DNA of 64,000 bases from contig CAWHTG010000002.1 of assembly GCA_963832245.1 (NCBI GenBank), positions 1,275,266 to 1,339,265 of the forward strand. The letters run 5' to 3'. The stretch's first letter is position 1; every line of letters starts with the position of its first letter. The notes below the pieces were generated by a model, which was not told the origin of the DNA, made no database searches, and was given only the letters and a program-made list of their open reading frames with translations. This DNA comes from JABDBE01 sp963832245. GTDB lineage: Bacteria; Acidobacteriota; Terriglobia; Terriglobales; Acidobacteriaceae. Shown here piece after piece: positions 1 to 9,416 of this stretch. The position numbers were made by a program, and so were the translations under genes.

Positions 1-524
1 ATCAGCGCTGCAAACGTCTGCTCGTATTTGACATTCGCCCCAAACGTAAAGGAATCTCCGACCAACGCAATTCTCTGGCAGGGCTGATCGCGGCTAAAGT
101 CAAACGGCGCACGAAAACCTTGGGCGTTTGAACGGTAAATTCCCAATTGGACTTTAGGCTTCATTTTCCAACCGAGAGCGGGATCAGCAATCAGGATGGC
201 CCGTTTCCGATTTTGATAGTCACCGACATAGGTGCGCGCAAGCGGACGAAACAGCGGAAACAAACGCAATGCACCCTCCGCCGACACAAGCACGAAAACC
301 AGCGATCCACAGAGCAACAGCAGTTTTTTCAGGGTCTTCGTTTTCGTTGCGTGGTCTTTGCGGCTCGGTGCTATCGCAGATTTTCGGATAAGGAACGGGG
401 CAACGGAACACACTGCAGGAAGCGTAACTCGACGGGTAAACTCAGCTGTCGAGGCAAAGGCAGATCGATCCTGCACTTTTGCAACCAGTACAGCCTTTTC
501 GAGATCAGCCAATCTCGATACCAT
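1..524 (-). CDS. SGNH/GDSL-type hydrolase, N-terminal part (runs off left edge)
   Basis: The reverse strand is open from an ATG at 524 to the window edge, 174 codons with no stop. After about 64 poorly ordered residues comes a hydrophobic segment (LKKLLLLCGSLVFVLVSAEG, residues 65-84) that looks like a signal anchor. A stretch ending in LGWKMKP and then RIALVGDSFTFGANV near residue 160 follows. GDSFTFG is block I of SGNH esterases/acyltransferases, with Ser as nucleophile. The rest of the catalytic domain lies outside the window. Proteins of this layout usually deacylate or acylate extracellular glycans or sit beside polysaccharide genes; that role is inference. The true start may be downstream of 524, since the AGAAGG upstream is only about one base from the ATG and the first 64 residues show no homology I recognise. 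Confidence 0.66.
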   Translation of the reverse strand, partial: MVSRLADLEKAVLVAKVQDRSAFASTAEFTRRVTLPAVCSVAPFLIRKSAIAPSRKDHATKTKTLKKLLLLCGSLVFVLVSAEGALRLFPLFRPLARTYVGDYQNRKRAILIADPALGWKMKPKVQLGIYRSNAQGFRAPFDFSRDQPCQRIALVGDSFTFGANVKYEQTFAAL

Positions 525-725
525 TCCTTCTGGGGGAAGGAATCAGTGAGCGAACTCTACTCCCGGACTATGCCGGATGTCAATCGCTCGGACATCAGTA
601 GCCTGCCAATTCGGCAAGGCTTTAAGTTCGGCAATTTTTACGAGTGTGGCTCGATAAGCATTCTTGAACGACCGGCGACGGGCAGGTCAAACTGTTGCTA
701 ACAGTGATTTCAACAGTTAGCTGCT

Positions 726-1460
726 TCACTTCTCTGGCAAGACAATAACGAAGATGTTCGCAGTGTCCCAGCACGCCTGTTTCACCCTGTTGTTCAGTGT
801 TGCCCATGCTTCCACCAAACTCCCATTGGCTGACGCATCGTAAGCGAACAGGCAGGCATACTCGTAATCCCACGCTGGATGATTCCCAACTGGGGGGGCA
901 TATGGATGAGCAAGGTAGTAAAAGCACTGATATATCCCGCTTACCAACTCCCTGCGTGCAACGTCAATTCCGCCCTTCCGAAAAAACTTTCCTTCAAAAA
1001 TTACATGTGGGCATGGGTCGCGGAAAGCCCAATCGGGGCAACTCTGAGCTGTTAATCCCTTCCCGGAATCCCCCCACCACGATTTCACAACACTCTTGGA
1101 ATTGGCCCCAAAGACCTTTGTGAACAAATACTTGTTTGCGCTACTTGGTGAACCCGAAGTCCATCCCTGTTTCTTTGCATGTTTCGATTCGGCCAGAAAA
1201 GGCTTCGCTAACGCGCGTGCATCGTTTGGGAACGGGCCGAGCGCCTTTCCCAAGTATTCGGAGATTGCTTTCAAGACGATCTCGTCCGTAAAGAGCAGTT
1301 CGTACTGCACGTCTTTGCCTGTCGGACGAGAGTCTTCCTTTTTCTGAATCCACTCCCTGACATCCGGCAGAGAGATGCTGTTGTTCAGATGCTCCCTCAA
1401 TCCGTCAAGGAACTTTCCGGCAGCTTTCCGGTCACGCTCTACATCAGGGGCTGTCTGCAT
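726..1460 (-). CDS. Uncharacterised protein with PD-(D/E)XK nuclease-like motif
   Basis: This 244-residue protein matches no family I can name. The start at 1460 is preferred over an ATG 108 bases upstream because GGAGAG sits five bases before it. The C-terminal half holds Pro-Asp (residues 142-143), twelve residues, then Glu-Gly-Lys (156-158), that is PD-x12-EGK, the canonical active-site spacing of PD-(D/E)XK nucleases. It is preceded and followed by beta/alpha alternation (HVIFEGKFF, then a helix with REL..GIYQCFYYLAHPY). This suggests a restriction-endonuclease-like fold. No methyltransferase or partner gene is adjacent, so a restriction-modification role is not supported. It could be a solitary or decayed defence nuclease, or a fold relative without cleavage activity. 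Confidence 0.7.
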   Translation of the reverse strand: MQTAPDVERDRKAAGKFLDGLREHLNNSISLPDVREWIQKKEDSRPTGKDVQYELLFTDEIVLKAISEYLGKALGPFPNDARALAKPFLAESKHAKKQGWTSGSPSSANKYLFTKVFGANSKSVVKSWWGDSGKGLTAQSCPDWAFRDPCPHVIFEGKFFRKGGIDVARRELVSGIYQCFYYLAHPYAPPVGNHPAWDYEYACLFAYDASANGSLVEAWATLNNRVKQACWDTANIFVIVLPEK

Positions 1461-1785
1461 TTTGTCTCTCCGTTGGACCATTTGGGAAAGGAAGCGAGTG
1501 GGGTGCGACTGTACCAGCCAATCAGCCAGACCACCAGAAAAGCTTAACCAGTAAATCATGGCGGTCACGTCACGTCAGTGACGCGGCTCACATCTAATGT
1601 GAGGTGAACGCCAAGAACCGCAGAGCCAGACGGTCAACTGTTGAAATATCTCGATTTCACTCATTGACCAGCGCTGTCAAAACGTGTAATGGCCTGGTTA
1701 CAACAGTTAGTGCTAGGCTTCTCGTACTCGGCCTTGCTTCAGTAGGGATATGGTGGCCGACGTCCTTCCCGAACCCGGAACGCGG
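1461..1785. other. Intergenic region with a dispersed-motif copy
   Basis: No convincing gene lies between the PD-(D/E)XK protein and the kinase. It contains a divergent copy of a motif seen elsewhere in the window (1639-1670), followed by ACAGTTAG-type remnants also seen near 715 and 5790. Confidence 0.5.
1639..1670 (+). repeat. Dispersed intergenic motif, divergent copy
   Basis: TGTTGAAAT..TCNNTTTCACTCATTGACC, related to the copies at 4359, 5008, 18757 and 32507. The TGTTG start and the CTCATTGA end are conserved, the middle is diverged. Confidence 0.45.
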
Positions 1786-4287
1786 TCATTGCGGCAAGCC
1801 CATGCGTTTGAGCAGGTCGATGTAGCGTGGATCGGAGTGAAAGGGCTCAAGGTACTCTTCGATCTTCAAATATTCCATGCGCGACGACCGCTCCGCGTAG
1901 CCCTTTTCCAGCCACTCGAAGGTGTGATCGCGATCTCCCATCATCCCGTAGTAACGCGCCATCTCGTTGGGTGAGACGTATTCCCTTTGCGATTCCTTTT
2001 TCAGTACTTCAATCAACGCCGTGCACGCTCCCTTCAGTTTCGCGTTCCGATATCCAGCGGCGAATGCCTCCGCCCATTCCGGGCGCCCGTTCTTCTTCAT
2101 CTCGTTGGCCTCATCCGCCACGGCTGCGTCCTGATTTCTAAGGTGCCAGTACACAATGCCTCGTATTCTGTAGTTGACCGGGAATTCTGGATTGGCGGCA
2201 ATCAGCCTGTTCAACTCAGCTAAGGCATCATCATAACGGTGCATGTCGGTCAGTATGCCCGCGCGATTGGCATTAATCTGGGGAGAAGCCGGATCGAGCG
2301 CCAGAGCCTTCTCAATCTCAGCCAATGCCTCGTTGAGTCGCCCCAGGTTCTCTAACAGAAGCGCGTACCAATGGTGGGATGTGGCGTCATTCGGATTCAA
2401 TCCGATCGCCTTGCGATATTCAGCTTCTGCTCCCGGCCAGTCCCAATCTACGAACTCCTTCAGAGCTGCCAGGACGGCATGGGGTTCGGCCAGCGTCGGG
2501 TCAAGCTCGATTGCACGTTGCGCGTTGTTGCGGATCTTGGGGGAAGCTTCCTGCGGGGAGATCCACCCGCGATCAAAGAGAAGGATGTAGGCATACGCCA
2601 AGCCGGCATAGGCCTGGGCATAGTTTGGATCCTTGGCGACCGCCTGGTTCAATTGATCCAAGGCCTTGTAAATGCTCTCGTGGGTGCGCTGCTCCAGGTA
2701 AAAGCGTCCTTTCACATAGAGCTCGTAGGCCTCGGCATTGACGGTGGCATGCTTCGTCTCTTCGCCGGCCACCTTCATCCGCAGCTGGCCGGAAATATCG
2801 GAGGCTATGTCGTCCTGTATGGTAGCGATATCGGAGGCTTTGCGCTGGTACTGCTCACCCCAGATCTGCGAGCCGTTGTTCACGTTCACCATCTCGGTTT
2901 CCACGTTGAGCGTGTCCCCGTGTTGAGTCAGCCGGCCCACAATTACCGCTCCCACCTTCAGGTCGCGCCCGATCTGCAGCGGATCCTGCTGTGCCTGCCG
3001 GTAGCGGAAAACCGTCGTGCGGGCCATCACCCGCAAGCCCGGCAGCCGGGAGAGATGGTTGATCACTCCTTCCGTGATGCCGTCCGCCAGATAGTCCATG
3101 TCTGAGTTTGAAGTAGCATTTGCCAGCGGCAGTACTGCCACCGAATCAATTGCACTCGGGGTTCGATGGAAGAAGAAATATCCGCCCACTGCCATCGCTG
3201 CGAGCACGAGCGCAACGACGACCCCAACCATGGCCCATCGCTTCCGCCTGGCCGGCTCGGCAGCCGTCACACTGGATCCGGAAGGTCCAGCGGCAACGGT
3301 TCTACTTGACGATGTCGCTGGGACAGTTGCAGCTACACTCGACGGTGCCGCGACACCAGCGCCACTTCCTGGAATGCCCGGCTCCCCAGCTGCTGCGATC
3401 GGAGCGCGGCTGGAGTCCGTGTCCCTTTTCAGGCGCTGCAGTTCAGCCCGCATTTCTGACGCGTGCTGGTAGCGCAACTCGCGGTCCTTCTCCAGCGCCC
3501 GGTTGATGATTCGTTCCATTTCTGAGGGCAAGTCCGGATTCAGCCGAACCGGAGCGACCGGGGCACGGTTAAGGATGGCGTCGAAAATCATCGCTGTGCT
3601 ATCGCCGCGAAAGGGCACGGTGCCTGTAGCCATCTCGTAGAGGACTGCGCCAAACGAGAATAAATCCGTGCGTCCATCCAATTCCCTGGCGCGTGCCTGT
3701 TCCGGGGACATGTAAGCGACCGTTCCTAAAGCTGATCCCGGACTGGTGAGAAGCTCCTCGCTGATCACTGTCGGCTGGGCCGATGGCACCGCTCCCTGGA
3801 TCATGCCGGTCGAGAGGTTAGTAACCTTTGCAAGTCCGAAGTCCAGAAGCTTCGCATGCCCACGCTTATTGACGAAGATATTGGCTGGCTTGATGTCCCT
3901 GTGAACGATGCCCGCTGAATGCGCAGCGTCGAGCGCGTCCGCAATCTCGATGCCTAGCGATAACGCCGTTGCCAATTCCATCGGCCGATTGCCGATCAGG
4001 TGCTTCAGGGTCGCGCCATCGAGAAACTCCATCACGATGAATGCATTCCCATCTTGCTCACCGATATCGTGAATCATGCAGATGTTGGGATGATTGAGCG
4101 CCGACGCAGCCTCGGCTTCCCGCTGGAAACGCGCTAGCGCTTGCGGGTCTTTGGCTACGTCATCCGGCAGAAATTTGAGCGCTACGAAACGGTGAAGCCG
4201 GGTGTCCTCGGCTTTGTAGACCACGCCCATACCGCCGCCGCCGAGTTTCTCGACGATGCGGTAGTGAGAGATCGTCTCGTCAATCAT
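1786..4287 (-). CDS. Transmembrane Ser/Thr protein kinase with TolB-like domain and TPR repeats
   Basis: An 833-residue PknB/STPK-type receptor kinase. The catalytic domain (about 9-285) has the glycine loop KLGGGGMG (14-21), the ATP lysine VALK (K38), HRD in IVHRDIKPAN (129-131), DFG (149-151) and SPE (194-196), so it should be active. A Pro/Ala/Ser-rich linker (290-345) leads to one membrane helix (352-373). The extracytoplasmic part begins with a FlgO/TolB-like N-terminal domain (about 381-510, AVLPLANAT...LADGITEGV), followed by TPR units to the C-terminus. This kinase-TM-TolB-TPR layout is expanded in Acidobacteria; its ligands are unknown. The gene stands alone and faces the secreted SnoaL-like gene across 180 bases. 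The winged-helix protein at 13107-15002 shares the TolB-like/TPR sensory half, so the same sensor module is attached to two different outputs here. Confidence 0.95.
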   Translation of the reverse strand: MIDETISHYRIVEKLGGGGMGVVYKAEDTRLHRFVALKFLPDDVAKDPQALARFQREAEAASALNHPNICMIHDIGEQDGNAFIVMEFLDGATLKHLIGNRPMELATALSLGIEIADALDAAHSAGIVHRDIKPANIFVNKRGHAKLLDFGLAKVTNLSTGMIQGAVPSAQPTVISEELLTSPGSALGTVAYMSPEQARARELDGRTDLFSFGAVLYEMATGTVPFRGDSTAMIFDAILNRAPVAPVRLNPDLPSEMERIINRALEKDRELRYQHASEMRAELQRLKRDTDSSRAPIAAAGEPGIPGSGAGVAAPSSVAATVPATSSSRTVAAGPSGSSVTAAEPARRKRWAMVGVVVALVLAAMAVGGYFFFHRTPSAIDSVAVLPLANATSNSDMDYLADGITEGVINHLSRLPGLRVMARTTVFRYRQAQQDPLQIGRDLKVGAVIVGRLTQHGDTLNVETEMVNVNNGSQIWGEQYQRKASDIATIQDDIASDISGQLRMKVAGEETKHATVNAEAYELYVKGRFYLEQRTHESIYKALDQLNQAVAKDPNYAQAYAGLAYAYILLFDRGWISPQEASPKIRNNAQRAIELDPTLAEPHAVLAALKEFVDWDWPGAEAEYRKAIGLNPNDATSHHWYALLLENLGRLNEALAEIEKALALDPASPQINANRAGILTDMHRYDDALAELNRLIAANPEFPVNYRIRGIVYWHLRNQDAAVADEANEMKKNGRPEWAEAFAAGYRNAKLKGACTALIEVLKKESQREYVSPNEMARYYGMMGDRDHTFEWLEKGYAERSSRMEYLKIEEYLEPFHSDPRYIDLLKRMGLPQ

Positions 4288-4358
4288 TGGCGCGAATCAT
4301 ACGTCTGAGAAACGGGCAAGTCAATGAAAGCCGTGGAGTTGTCGTATCTCAAAAGGAT

Positions 4359-4394
4359 TGTTGGCGCAAAATCGCCATTGCGCTCATTGACCCC
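4359..4394 (+). repeat. Dispersed intergenic motif, copy
   Basis: TGTTGGCGCAAAATCGCCATTGCGCTCATTGACC-type element between divergent genes. The core AATCGCCATTGCGCTCATTG matches the copies at 5008 and 18757 with one or two differences. It lies about 75 bases upstream of the gene at 4469. Confidence 0.6.
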
Positions 4395-4468
4395 GGGGTT
4401 GGGATTTTGCCTTTTCGCAACTAGTCCGATACTATTCCGGTGCTTTCCGAAAAGGAGGAAACATACTG

Positions 4469-4930
4469 ATGAAGCGACTTGTAGACTGGGGATTCGTTGT
4501 GCTGTTGTTGTTGTCGCTGGTCTCGATTCCTGTGCTGGCCGCCGACAAGTCAGACGTTGCGGGTCGCGCCGCCACTTGGGTGAAGGAGTATAACGCGGGC
4601 AATCTTGCGGCAGTTGTGGCGCTGTACACTCCCGATGGCTGCCGCATGCCGCCCAACCAGCCATTGGTTCGTGGTCGCGATGCGATCATGGCGCAGCTTA
4701 AGGCCGGCAAGGAAGCCGGCGCAGCAGCGGTCAAGGTCACCGTCACTAGCGCTGAAAGCAGCGGCGATGTCGGCTATGGCTTCGGGACGTATGAGACGAC
4801 GCGCTCTGACGGTTCCCACTTTGACCACGGTAAGTGGATGCTGTCGTCGAAGAAAGTGGACGGAAAATGGCTGACCGAATGCGACATCTTTAATTCGGAC
4901 ATGGCTATGCCGAGCGGAGCGATGAAGTAG
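4469..4930 (+). CDS. Secreted SnoaL-like (DUF4440/NTF2-fold) protein
   Basis: A 153-residue protein with a Sec signal peptide (hydrophobic 9-22, cleavage near VLAADK) and a small cone-shaped NTF2-like domain. Recognisable pieces are the helix DVAGRAATWVKEYNAGNLAAVVALYTPD-type opening, the RGRDAIMAQL helix and the terminal strands HGKWMLSSKKVDGKWLTEC. This matches SgcJ/EcaC or DUF4440 proteins, which bind small hydrophobic ligands or act as isomerase-like scaffolds; the substrate cannot be read from sequence. AGGAGG seven bases before the ATG sets the start firmly. A second member of the same family is encoded at 25608-26111. Confidence 0.85.
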   Translation: MKRLVDWGFVVLLLLSLVSIPVLAADKSDVAGRAATWVKEYNAGNLAAVVALYTPDGCRMPPNQPLVRGRDAIMAQLKAGKEAGAAAVKVTVTSAESSGDVGYGFGTYETTRSDGSHFDHGKWMLSSKKVDGKWLTECDIFNSDMAMPSGAMK

Positions 4931-5007
4931 TTTTGCCCTGGGCGCACTCGCGATGCCCCCAAAAGGCTCGCGGGTGTGCCGCTCCACCTCCGCACCTCGC
5001 AGCTAGC

Positions 5008-5053
5008 TGTTGAAAAATCGCCATTACGCTCATTGAGGGGTTTTGAGCGTAAT
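5008..5053 (+). repeat. Dispersed intergenic motif with hairpin
   Basis: The motif core ATCGCCATTACGCTCATTGA (within 5008-5040) is followed by an inverted half. ATTACGCTCA (5023-5032) and TGAGCGTAAT (5044-5053) form a perfect 10-bp stem with an 11-base loop. There is no T-run, so a terminator is not supported. It lies between the genes at 4469 and 5209. Confidence 0.6.
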
Positions 5054-5208
5054 CGCTGTTAGCGTCATTTGACAATCTTGTGGAGACGCCCGTGCTCCGC
5101 AACCCCGCAGACACAAAAGGAGGTACGGACAGGAGTGACCAACCGTAATCTATCAACTACGGAGACTTCCTTTATACACTGGGTCTTGCCGCACGCAGGA
5201 GAGACTCG

Positions 5209-5685
5209 ATGTCCTTCATACGCTTATTCCGAGCTGGCGCATGTGCGTTGTTGACGCTGGCGCTCTCTAGCACCATAGCCGTGGCCCAAGGCAATGGCCA
5301 CGGCCACGACAAGCACGATCGTGACGACGATGACCGCGCCTACGACGATCATGATCACGGGCATGGACACGGTCACGGGCACGAACGCTATGCAGACCAT
5401 GACCGAGATATCCGCGACTGGTACCGCGCTCACTACGATCATCTGCCTCCGGGTCTGGCCAAACGCGATCATCTTCCTCCCGGACTAGAGCGCCAATTGG
5501 CCGTGAATGGAGCACTGCCTCCGGGCCTGCAGAAGAAGATGCAGCCGTGCCCACGCGAGTTGGAAGCGATGCTTCCGCCTCCGCCTCCAAACTACGTACA
5601 CGTAGTTATCGGTGGCAACCTCGTGATGTACAACCGCGCCACCCTTCAAATCGGTGACGTCTTCCGTTTGGACGCAGCTTTCTAG
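5209..5685 (+). CDS. Secreted His/Asp-rich protein with LPPGL repeats (RcnB/CigR-like)
   Basis: A 158-residue exported protein: signal peptide 1-26 (cleavage near AVAQ), then a low-complexity His/Asp/Gly region (about 28-70, with HGHGHGHGH), three LPPGL segments (about 79-110), and a C-terminal strand-rich unit (VHVVIGGNLVMYNRATLQIGD). LPPGL spacing plus a terminal RcnB-type strand pair resembles periplasmic RcnB/CigR-like proteins; the His-rich stretch suggests metal (nickel, zinc or cobalt) binding in the periplasm. Metal specificity is inference. GGAGAG seven bases before the ATG supports the start. No metal exporter is adjacent, so the usual RcnA-RcnB pairing is absent. Confidence 0.8.
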   Translation: MSFIRLFRAGACALLTLALSSTIAVAQGNGHGHDKHDRDDDDRAYDDHDHGHGHGHGHERYADHDRDIRDWYRAHYDHLPPGLAKRDHLPPGLERQLAVNGALPPGLQKKMQPCPRELEAMLPPPPPNYVHVVIGGNLVMYNRATLQIGDVFRLDAAF

Positions 5686-5930
5686 CGCTACAACCCGCTT
5701 CTCTGGTAACTGACAGCCAGAGAATGCCAGTGTCGCCTCCCCGGCGAACAGACGGCGCAAACTTGTGCTAAGGCCTGGTTTCGACAGTTACTTCCGGTTG
5801 GGCCGTGATCCGCTCAGCAGACTGCGGACCTTGAACGGCCATTCTCATAACTCGGAAAAGCTAGTAATCTTCGAGATGACAAAGATGCCACTCTCTTAAG
5901 GCCTCACGCGAAGGCCTTTGCAGGTGCGCC

Positions 5931-8900
5931 ATGATTTTCCGGCTCCTCTGGATACCCCCAGTTCTTCTCCTGATCGGCTTGTCGCTCTCCAAAGGGATTA
6001 GCGCACAGACCGCGACATCTGGCGGTCTAACCGGTGTCGTCACCGACCCGAGCGAAGCAGTGGTACCGGACGCGAAGGTCGAGTTGAGGGACAGCGCGAA
6101 GGGAATCAGTCAGACGAAAACCACGAATTCTGACGGAGGATACTTATTCTCCTTCGTGGCACCCGGAAACTACACACTAACGTTGACACATCCGGGTTTC
6201 CGATCCGTGAGCCAAAATCTGGACGTCAGCCCGGGACCCACTAGCACGTTGAACATCAGGCTCGTAATTGCGGGGGCGAGGGCCAGTGTGAAGGTGACGG
6301 GAGAGACTCCGCTCACCCACGCGGAAAACGGAGACGCATCTTCTACAATGAACGGTCTCCAGGTTGCACAAGTGCCCAATCCGGGCAACGATCTCACCTA
6401 CATCGCGCAGACCGCGCCAGGCGCCATCATGAACACCGACGGTGGGTATGGCAATTTTTCAATTTTGGGGATGCCGGGCACTTCAAATACGTTCACGTTG
6501 AATGGAATGACCTACACCGGCCTCGGCGTTGAAGTGAATGCGACCGGTGCCACCGGCCTACTTCTTGGAACGAACGAGGTTCAGGAAGCGACAATCGTGA
6601 GCAACGGCTACTCCGGCCAGTTTGGCGTCCTGGCGGGCGCCGCTGTGAATTACATAACCAAGTCCGGCAGCAATGACTTTCACGGCAACGCGTTGTATTT
6701 CTGGAACGGCAGCGTGTTGAACGGAAACGACTGGATCAATAATGCAACTGGCGTTCCGCGCCCTTTCGATAACGCCAATCAGTGGGCGGGTTCGATCGGC
6801 GGCCCGATTAAGAAAGACAAGCTATTTTTCTTCTTCGACACCGAAGGCCTGCGTTTGCTAGTTCCACTAGCCCCTCAGCAAGTGGTTCTCCCGAGTCCTC
6901 AGTTTGAAGCGGCGACCATCGCCAAGATCGACTCGAAGTTCGGCCTCAATTCCGCCTCCGATGCATTTTACAGGCAGATTTTTGCTCTCTATAACGGCGC
7001 GCCAGGAGTAAGCCGGGCATTACCGGGGGGATTCTCTCCCTTACAGGACCCGACCGGCTGTACGGGGTTCGCGTTGCCAAACGGGCTTGGCACGACCGTG
7101 CCATGTGCAGTGCATTACGAAACAACTCTTGGTCGTCCGACGTACGAATCACTGGTGTCCGGTCGTGTGGATTGGAACATCCGACCCGAGGACAGGATCT
7201 TTCTTTTGGTGGGCTACGACCATGGCCATCAGGCTAGCTATACCGATCCCATTAGCCCGTTATTCAACGTAAATAGTAATCAGCCTTTTTGGCAAGGGCA
7301 GCTAGTTGAGACATACACCTTCGGCCCTTCGATTGTGAACCAGTTCCTCCTGGCGGGTTGGGGGTTATCTGAAATCTACGAGCTGGCGAACTTTTCAGAT
7401 GCGCACGCGGCACTACCGACCCTGTTGAATTGGACTAGTAGTGCCAACGCTTTCACAAACGTAGGCACCAGCCAAGGCTCGCCCAATGGGTTCAGATTCA
7501 GGCAATACCAAATTTCCGACGACATCGTGAAGACCTTGGGAAATCACAAGCTCGGGTTTGGTGCGAACTTCCTTAAAGACAACAGACCTACGCTGCCCGG
7601 AATCAATGAAGGGAGTTTGGTGCCCTTCACCCTCGATGCATTCTATCAGGGTGGTTTCGACCCAGCCTCCCCGTTAACGGATGCTACGTCATTGACTCAA
7701 TCGTTTCCTTCACAGCTTTCGCAGCCCCTTTCCTTCTACAACTTGGGGTTTTATGCCCAGGAGGAGTGGCACGCGCGAACCAATCTATCGCTTACGTTAG
7801 CTCTGAGGGTTGAGCATCAGTCCAATCCAGTTTGCCAAACGCGCTGCTTCGCTCGGCTCGCAGGAACGTTTGAATCGGTCAGCCATGACCCAGACCAACC
7901 CTACAATCAAGCCATTCTCGTGAACCTGAAGCAAGCGTACGAGGGCACCAGTAGCATTGTGTGGGCACCGCGATTCAGCTTTGCATGGCAGCCGTTCGGC
8001 GTATCGCACAACACCGTGCTCCGCGGTGGAATTGGTGTCTTTTATAATGCCCTGCCCGGCGCCGCCGCGTTTTCTATAGCCTCCAATCCACCACTCTTGA
8101 CCCAGTTTACGATTCAAGACGACAACATCGCCCCGAATGAGGCGACGAGCCTTTTCAAGGATACTGCGAATTCGAAGGCGGAGTTCTTGAGCGGTTTCGC
8201 GGCGGGAAAAAGCTTATCTGAAATCAAAGCCCAGGTTAACGGCTTCGAGCCACCAGCCCTTACAACCGCCGATCGCTTGCTCAAATCGCCGCAATATCAG
8301 AAGTGGAGCCTGCAGGTGCAACAGGCCTTCGGTGCCGCTACATCGATAAGCATCGGCTACTTCGGCAATCACGGCATCCATGAGCTGATACAGAATCCCT
8401 CGGCGAACGCATTTGGCTTTGGCACGTTGCCACCCGGGGAATGCACAAGCCCGCCTGTTCCGCCGTGTGCCGATCCGCGGTTCAGCGAGGTGACGCAGCT
8501 CACCACCGCCGGGGTATCGAATTACAACGGCATGGTTGTATCGTTCCAGCATCGGTTCACAGGTTGGAGTCAAGGTATATTCCAGGCCAACTACACCTAC
8601 GGCCACGCCTTCGACGAAGTATCAAACAGCGGTCTGGTTCCATTTGCCTTTGGGAGTTCCCTGGCCCCGCAGGATCCGAACAACATCCGGGGCGGTTACG
8701 GATCGGCGGACTACGATGTGCGGCATTCCTTCAATGCGAACTACGTGTGGGAAGTTCCGGTGAAGGCGGCGCTGGGCGGCCATGGACCTCCTTACGTGGT
8801 GAAAGGATGGCAGATTTCGGGGACTATCTTTGCCCGCACCGGTTTTCCCTACACCGTGATCGACAACAAGGAAAGTTCCGTGCTTGGGGGGAAGAATTTC

Positions 8901-9416
8901 TTCGGGCCGATCTACGCCGTGCCGGTCGGCCTGCTTACGCCTAGCACGTCGTGCGGGGAAGGCGCAGCCATTCCGCAGGCTCCCCATCCTTGCCAAACGC
9001 CACAAGTTTTGTCGAATGGGAATCCCAATCCAAACGCACTTTTTGTGCAAGTGGGTTGCGAAACTGGATTTAATACCGGACACTTGGGCCCGTCAGGTTC
9101 TTGCAGCAACGGGCCCGTGGTCTCCTTCGCTCAAGGACGCAATCGATTCCGCTATCCGAATTATTTCGACACCGATTTCAGCATCATGAAGAACACAAAG
9201 ATCCCTCTTTGGGAAAATGCCGTGCTGGGGATCGGTTTTCAGTTCTTTAACTTCTTCAACCACCCAAATTTTGGGGGGCCGGATAACTACAGTTCTGACG
9301 CGAGGTTCGGGCAGATTTATTACATGGAGAGTTCCCCGACCGGAATTCTGGGGTCCGGTCTGGGGGGCGATGCCTCACCGCGGAATATCCAACTGAAGGT
9401 GCAAATTCAGTTCTGA
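5931..9416 (+). CDS. TonB-dependent receptor, Oar-like, with carboxypeptidase-regulatory-like domain
   Basis: A 1161-residue outer-membrane receptor. After a signal peptide (cleavage near SAQ, residue 26) comes a carboxypeptidase-regulatory-like beta domain (about 30-115, LTGVVTDPSEAVVPDAKVEL..., SFVAPGNYTLTLTHPGF). A plug domain follows (about 130-240, with NDLTYIAQTAPGAIMN and VEVNATG), then a long 22-strand-type barrel ending in the expected aromatic residue (QLKVQIQF). This is the Oar/SusC-like class abundant in Acidobacteria, thought to take up oligosaccharides or peptides with energy from TonB-ExbBD. No SusD partner or enzyme gene lies beside it, so the substrate is unknown. Secreted TonB-C-domain proteins in the window (22035, 26671) are possible partners but are not linked to it. 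Confidence 0.95.
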   Translation: MIFRLLWIPPVLLLIGLSLSKGISAQTATSGGLTGVVTDPSEAVVPDAKVELRDSAKGISQTKTTNSDGGYLFSFVAPGNYTLTLTHPGFRSVSQNLDVSPGPTSTLNIRLVIAGARASVKVTGETPLTHAENGDASSTMNGLQVAQVPNPGNDLTYIAQTAPGAIMNTDGGYGNFSILGMPGTSNTFTLNGMTYTGLGVEVNATGATGLLLGTNEVQEATIVSNGYSGQFGVLAGAAVNYITKSGSNDFHGNALYFWNGSVLNGNDWINNATGVPRPFDNANQWAGSIGGPIKKDKLFFFFDTEGLRLLVPLAPQQVVLPSPQFEAATIAKIDSKFGLNSASDAFYRQIFALYNGAPGVSRALPGGFSPLQDPTGCTGFALPNGLGTTVPCAVHYETTLGRPTYESLVSGRVDWNIRPEDRIFLLVGYDHGHQASYTDPISPLFNVNSNQPFWQGQLVETYTFGPSIVNQFLLAGWGLSEIYELANFSDAHAALPTLLNWTSSANAFTNVGTSQGSPNGFRFRQYQISDDIVKTLGNHKLGFGANFLKDNRPTLPGINEGSLVPFTLDAFYQGGFDPASPLTDATSLTQSFPSQLSQPLSFYNLGFYAQEEWHARTNLSLTLALRVEHQSNPVCQTRCFARLAGTFESVSHDPDQPYNQAILVNLKQAYEGTSSIVWAPRFSFAWQPFGVSHNTVLRGGIGVFYNALPGAAAFSIASNPPLLTQFTIQDDNIAPNEATSLFKDTANSKAEFLSGFAAGKSLSEIKAQVNGFEPPALTTADRLLKSPQYQKWSLQVQQAFGAATSISIGYFGNHGIHELIQNPSANAFGFGTLPPGECTSPPVPPCADPRFSEVTQLTTAGVSNYNGMVVSFQHRFTGWSQGIFQANYTYGHAFDEVSNSGLVPFAFGSSLAPQDPNNIRGGYGSADYDVRHSFNANYVWEVPVKAALGGHGPPYVVKGWQISGTIFARTGFPYTVIDNKESSVLGGKNFFGPIYAVPVGLLTPSTSCGEGAAIPQAPHPCQTPQVLSNGNPNPNALFVQVGCETGFNTGHLGPSGSCSNGPVVSFAQGRNRFRYPNYFDTDFSIMKNTKIPLWENAVLGIGFQFFNFFNHPNFGGPDNYSSDARFGQIYYMESSPTGILGSGLGGDASPRNIQLKVQIQF

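Noticed and set aside
147..701. Forward frame of 184 codons at the left end
   Set aside because: Translation is Arg/Cys/Ser-rich and has no homology; the opposite strand carries a convincing SGNH hydrolase start over the same bases.
690..725. Palindrome-like AACTGTTG...CAACAGTT near 700-720 as an operator
   Set aside because: Short and imperfect, and similar ACAGTTAG fragments are scattered in other intergenic regions; more likely repeat debris.
5023..5053. Hairpin after the SnoaL-like gene as a rho-independent terminator
   Set aside because: No T-run follows and the loop is eleven bases; it is better explained as part of the dispersed motif.
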